DNA of 64,000 nucleotides from contig NC_089563.1 in the NCBI RefSeq assembly GCF_040115645.1, positions 682,001 to 746,000 on the forward strand, written 5' to 3'. The position numbers and the translations under genes are program-made. The number at the start of each line of letters is the position of its first letter. Positions within the stretch are counted from its first letter, which is position 1. Shown here one piece after another: positions 60,481 to 64,000 of the stretch. The notes below the pieces were generated by a model. The model searched no databases, was not told where the DNA came from, and saw nothing but the letters and a program-made list of their open reading frames with translations. The stretch is from Euwallacea fornicatus (Eukaryota > Arthropoda > Insecta > Coleoptera > Curculionidae).

Positions 60481-62264
60481 CAGGGACTCCCTAAAATATT
60501 CGGACCTTGCATTGACTATCTTCTTTTGTGTATAGTAATAATAAAAATAAACAAGTACGAAATGGGACTTTGGTAAATGTTTGGTATTAGTTTTTGCTCA
60601 CTGACAATGCAAAAATATATTTAACATTAACTAATAATATTAAAAAATAAAAAAAAACAATACATTTTTGGTATGACAAAAATTTTCGGGCATTAAAGTT
60701 TCGAACACGTTAACAAACAGTAAAAAAGTGAGGAAGAAATATTAATATTTTGCATGTCTTCCTTGTTGTCTATAACGGCTTAAAGCCCTTTAGGCATGGA
60801 CAAAACATTTTTTTAAACTAAATTAAAGTCAATTTTGCGCCACTCCTCCATTAAAACTTCTTTTTAGCTCGTTTTTATTTGTTATTGAATGTTGTCTTAA
60901 TGCAAATCCAACTGTTGCCGCACCTTCTCAATCGGATTAAAATCCAAAGAATGAGCTCGGGCTTCTAGAACTTTTGGACAGTTGTAGAGCATCCATTATT
61001 TGACAATTATCGCGTTGTGTTTTGGATTATTATCTTAATGATGCTTAAAACTCCTTTGAATTGCTATATCAGTGACACTTTTCAACACATTATTTTTTAA
61101 GATGTTTAAATAAATCATTTTGTCCATTGTTCCATCAATGACCACTAATTCCTTAACTCCTTCGGCCGAAATACAGGCCCAGACCATTACTGATTCGCCA
61201 CCGTGTTTCACAGTAGGATTTAAATTGGTTATTTTCAGTTTTTCGTTGGGTCTTCTTCACATCATTTACCGGTCATGGGACTCAAATATGTTGAATTTTG
61301 ACTCATTGGCAAAAATTACATCCTTCCAATAATTTTCCGGTTTTAAAATCGTTTTCGATGCAAAGTATTTTCTAAAATTTTTAATAATAATAATAACAAT
61401 CTTTATTCACCCGGTGAATGGGCTATCGGCCCCTTGGCCTTTCTGCCCGATTGACATGTACAATTCTTCAAAAAAAAAAAAAAAACCACGAGGCAACCAT
61501 AAGTCTAATAAGGATGAGAGAGGAATAAAATTTTTATTTTTAGTATTAAGCCACTTTTTCCTAGGTACCCGACAATTGTAACCATTTGCTCTTACGCATC
61601 TTCGTATAGTTTCTGCAGACCAGTTTAATTTTCCAGAGCTATTTTTGGTTTAAGGGCACTAGTTCAGCGATTTTCCTTACGACTTCTTCATGATATGTTG
61701 CTCTTCTCGAACGTTTATTAGTTTTGGACATCCAGTTTATTTGAGGGAAAGAATTGTGTTTTCAACTTCGTACCGATGAATAATGTCTGCAACTATATTC
61801 TTGCTCAAACTAAGTCGTTCGCCAATTTTTCTGCAGGATAACTTCTCCTCAAAATTGAAAATGACGAATTGCCATAAATCGAAAGATGTATTTGCCTTCT
61901 CTTTGACTCTGCCCATTTTTGCCCCTCAAAAATGAATACGAGTATTAGGAGCAACTTTCATAAGTACCATGGAACAATGTTGGAATATTAAATCCAACAC
62001 AAGACCCGTTCTTATGGGCAAAACTACGATTTACCAAAAATCTCAGAATATTTTTGAGACCCCAAAAACGACCTGTTTGTTAAGATATTTCAGTTTTCCA
62101 ATATTTTCATACTGAACTATAAATATATTTTTTCATTGCTGGTAAGCAAAAACTAATACCAAACATATACCAAAGTGTCGTTTCCTAATTGTTTATTGTT
62201 ATTATTATTATACGCAAAAGAAAATTGTAAGTGTAAGTGTCCGAATATTATAGGGAGCTACTGT
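60481..62264 (-). mobile_element. Tc1-like transposon inserted in the mariner
   Basis: 1784 bp flanked by TA (60479-60480, 62265-62266). The termini are CAGGGACTCCCTAAAATATT and (right complement) CAGTAGCTCCCTATAATATT, with inverted similarity over about 150 bp (CTTTGGTA.ATGTTTGGTATT shared). The transposase is on the minus strand from about 61916: MGRVKEKANTSFDLWQFVIF, then GERLSLSKNIVADIIHRYEV (HTH), followed by stops and frameshifts. The later DESKF-type block and the remainder near 61320-60840 are decayed. It is interrupted by a short non-LTR retrotransposon tail. Confidence 0.85.
61384..61526 (-). mobile_element. 3' end of a non-LTR retrotransposon (LINE or SINE)
   Basis: A 143-bp insert flanked by the 10-bp duplication AAAATTTTTA (61374-61383 and 61527-61536). 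On the minus strand it ends in a hairpin ATTCACCGGGTGAAT, then AATAAAGATTG and an (ATT)n tail. Such a microsatellite tail with target duplication is typical of a 5'-truncated LINE or SINE. A 16-T run is internal. It lies inside the Tc1 transposase region and so is younger than the Tc1. Confidence 0.7.
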
Positions 62265-62870
62265 AGGTCTATGTATCCATACGACCCGGAACCAACTGCC
62301 CAACGGGGCAAATATCGTGTGAAAGATGGGCCAAGACCGAAAATACCGCGCCAAAGTTCCTCAAAAGTCAAGGTCATGTTGAAAGTTTTCTTCGACTAAC
62401 TCGGTGTTGGGCATCATGAATTTCTTCCGCCGGCCCAAACTGTTAATAAAGAACATTATTCGAGTGTTATGCGTCGTTTGCGTGAAGCTATTCGCCTCGA
62501 GAGGCCGAAATTATCGTTCTTCGAGAACATTTGGCCAAAAACTCGACCCATATCGTTTCACAGCCATCGTATTCGCCTGATTTGGCACCGTTAGACTTCT
62601 GGCTGTTCAACAAGCTCAAAAGACCGCTCCGGGGACACCGTTTCGACTCGATTGAGGAGATAAAGGCCGAATCGAAGAAAGTGTTGAAGGCCATCTCGGA
62701 AAAAGACCTCTCTGATTGTTTCGAGGATCGTGAAAAGCGGTGGCGGCACAAGTACATTGCGACCGACGGGGAGTACTTTGAAGGCGATGAAATTTATTCG
62801 AATGAATGAAGATTTTTCATTTAACAAATAAATTCACCATTATTTCTTGATCAGAGTAGGGTGTCGACGA

Positions 62871-64000
62871 TAAATAAGAATTGCAGAAAATTTTAAGCAT
62901 TCAGGGGCATTTTGCAAATTTTATCTTCGTCCCTTGAGAATTTTAGTTCGATCAGAAAGCAGCTTGGCGCCATCTTAATTGCATTAGGTACGCCATGCAT
63001 TTTTACGCTCCTAATCTAGTTCCATCAATACTAAGGTTCTATCAACTACATCTACGTTATTAGAGAAATATGTGCATCTTTAAGAGTCCTTTGCCTGTCA
63101 CATTAACATCAAATTTGACACCTATCCCAAGGCGTAACATCAGCTTTAATGTCGAAACATCAATTTCCTGCCAATGCGAAAGGCGATATCGCTTCTGATA
63201 TCATTCTGGGTGTTTTTTTGCTCAAAGCCTCAGTTGCTCTATTTTTAATCTCCGGCAACTTCAAATTTATTATTTTTCAGCAAAACGAGGTGTCAAACTA
63301 AGCAACGCCTGAAATAATTCCAACTAAAATAATAGAGAAACGAGCCGAGTGTTGGCTGACATTCCTGTAGGACACCTGTTTATTTTGGAGTCATTTCAGA
63401 AAGGTCAGTGATCAGATTCAAACATTCCGACGTAAACTCGTGAATGCAGGCATACGTTGACCTCCCCGGTTTAATTTATCACTTTCAATGTCCTTTTGGT
63501 GAATCATTTGATGGCGATAAGAATTAATTTGCAGCTGCTTGACCAGATTTAGGCGAACACGGATCAACCATCATCTCTTGGGGCCCAAAAACACTTGTAA
63601 TAGCAATTTGTGATGTTTACGAGTCTTTCAGCATTCATGAATAATAATGGATCCAATTATAATGGAAATGATTCTATTAATGGAGCGACACCGATAATAA
63701 AATTCAAGTGAATAATAATGCTCAAAGGTTTATTGTTGCCTTTTTTGTCGATTGCCAATGCGATAAGAGCACTGTATGAATACTATTGTTATTGTAATAA
63801 ACACGTTTCATTAAAACACAAAAGGAACGGTTTTCGTCGACCTATGTATTACGAATGTCGGCTATATTTACGATTTTCTTTAGATAATTTTCAAAGAATG
63901 ACACTTGAGTGAATCATGATAAGTAGTTGCGTCCTATTGGTATGTATCATAGCCAGAGTAAAATTCGTCGTGGATTTTCATCTCCATGATAAGTCGAAGC
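62871..64000. other. No feature recognised to the end of the window
   Basis: The open frame 63718-63912 and others show no recognisable protein. No transposon ends were seen. Confidence 0.55.

Larger units (their letters stand above)
59587..62870 (+). mobile_element. Mariner (DD34D) split by two later insertions
   Basis: Ends of about 28 bp face each other (ACTACTATGATAAAAAATAA near 59595; complement of CTCTGATCAAGAAATAATGG near 62860). The transposase is in pieces. An N-terminal HTH starts near 59830 (SNELSAAEALQMLQKA) and runs to QNPRLTI at 60064. It resumes as GDLADAMGVSLGSILTIL at 60274 and runs to 60478. The catalytic domain resumes at 62265 (YDPEPTAQ, KVKVMLKVFF, SYSPDLAPLDFWLFNKLK) with its stop at 62809. 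Removing the MITE (60065-60267) and the Tc1 (60481-62264), with one target duplicate each, leaves about 1.29 kb, the normal mariner size. A further deletion near 62510 removes the HHDNAPxHT block with the second catalytic Asp. Confidence 0.87.

Noticed and set aside
1..64000. CRISPR arrays, tRNA or rRNA genes, prokaryotic operons or a viral gene cluster
   Set aside because: I saw no spaced direct repeats, no A/B-box cloverleaf and no ribosomal blocks. All coding structure is eukaryotic and intron-containing, or transposon-derived.

Overview
The window is AT-rich insect chromosomal DNA with short introns (many 41 to 60 bases) and consensus GT-AG splice sites. It carries a dense load of decayed Tc1/mariner transposons. 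The order is inferred; a beetle or another holometabolous insect fits best, but nothing in the window proves it. I found no rRNA or tRNA gene and no CRISPR or prokaryotic signal.

Four host genes can be read. (1) 3996-15236, plus strand: a catalytically intact ADAM (meltrin-type) membrane metalloprotease-disintegrin. The 5' exons for the signal peptide and prodomain are not recognised here. It appears to have two 3' ends. Reading through a donor at 7086 gives a short basic tail ending at 7656. Splicing 6 kb on to 13076 gives a 719-residue proline-rich tail. (2) 17661-37199 and probably beyond, minus strand: the 3' half of a Methuselah-like class B GPCR. It converges on the ADAM gene. (3) 19246-29071, plus strand: a four-exon THAP-domain protein of 202 residues. 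(4) 31422-34924, plus strand: a five-exon BTB/POZ protein of 467 residues with two C2H2 fingers and three SUMO-consensus sites. Genes 3 and 4 both lie on the opposite strand inside one 18.7 kb intron of the GPCR gene.

The right half (37 to 64 kb) has almost no recognisable host exon; a candidate 3' exon at 39480-39592 is the exception. It is a graveyard of DNA transposons. Terminal inverted repeats (TIRs) and TA target duplications can be read for about a dozen elements. Several are nested. The best case is a mariner at about 59.59-62.87 kb holding a 203-bp palindromic MITE and a Tc1 element, and the Tc1 itself holds the 3' end of a non-LTR retrotransposon. Removing the inserts restores a mariner of normal length (about 1.3 kb), and the transposase frame is continuous across the MITE site. 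Other nests are at 47.8-49.7 kb, 40.6-42.8 kb and 9.4-11.2 kb.

I see no clearly undescribed biological system. The observations most worth testing are the two alternative ADAM tails, the nested transposon stack, a duplicated THAP first exon that has lost a zinc ligand, and a degenerate multi-pass membrane-protein fragment in the ADAM intron.
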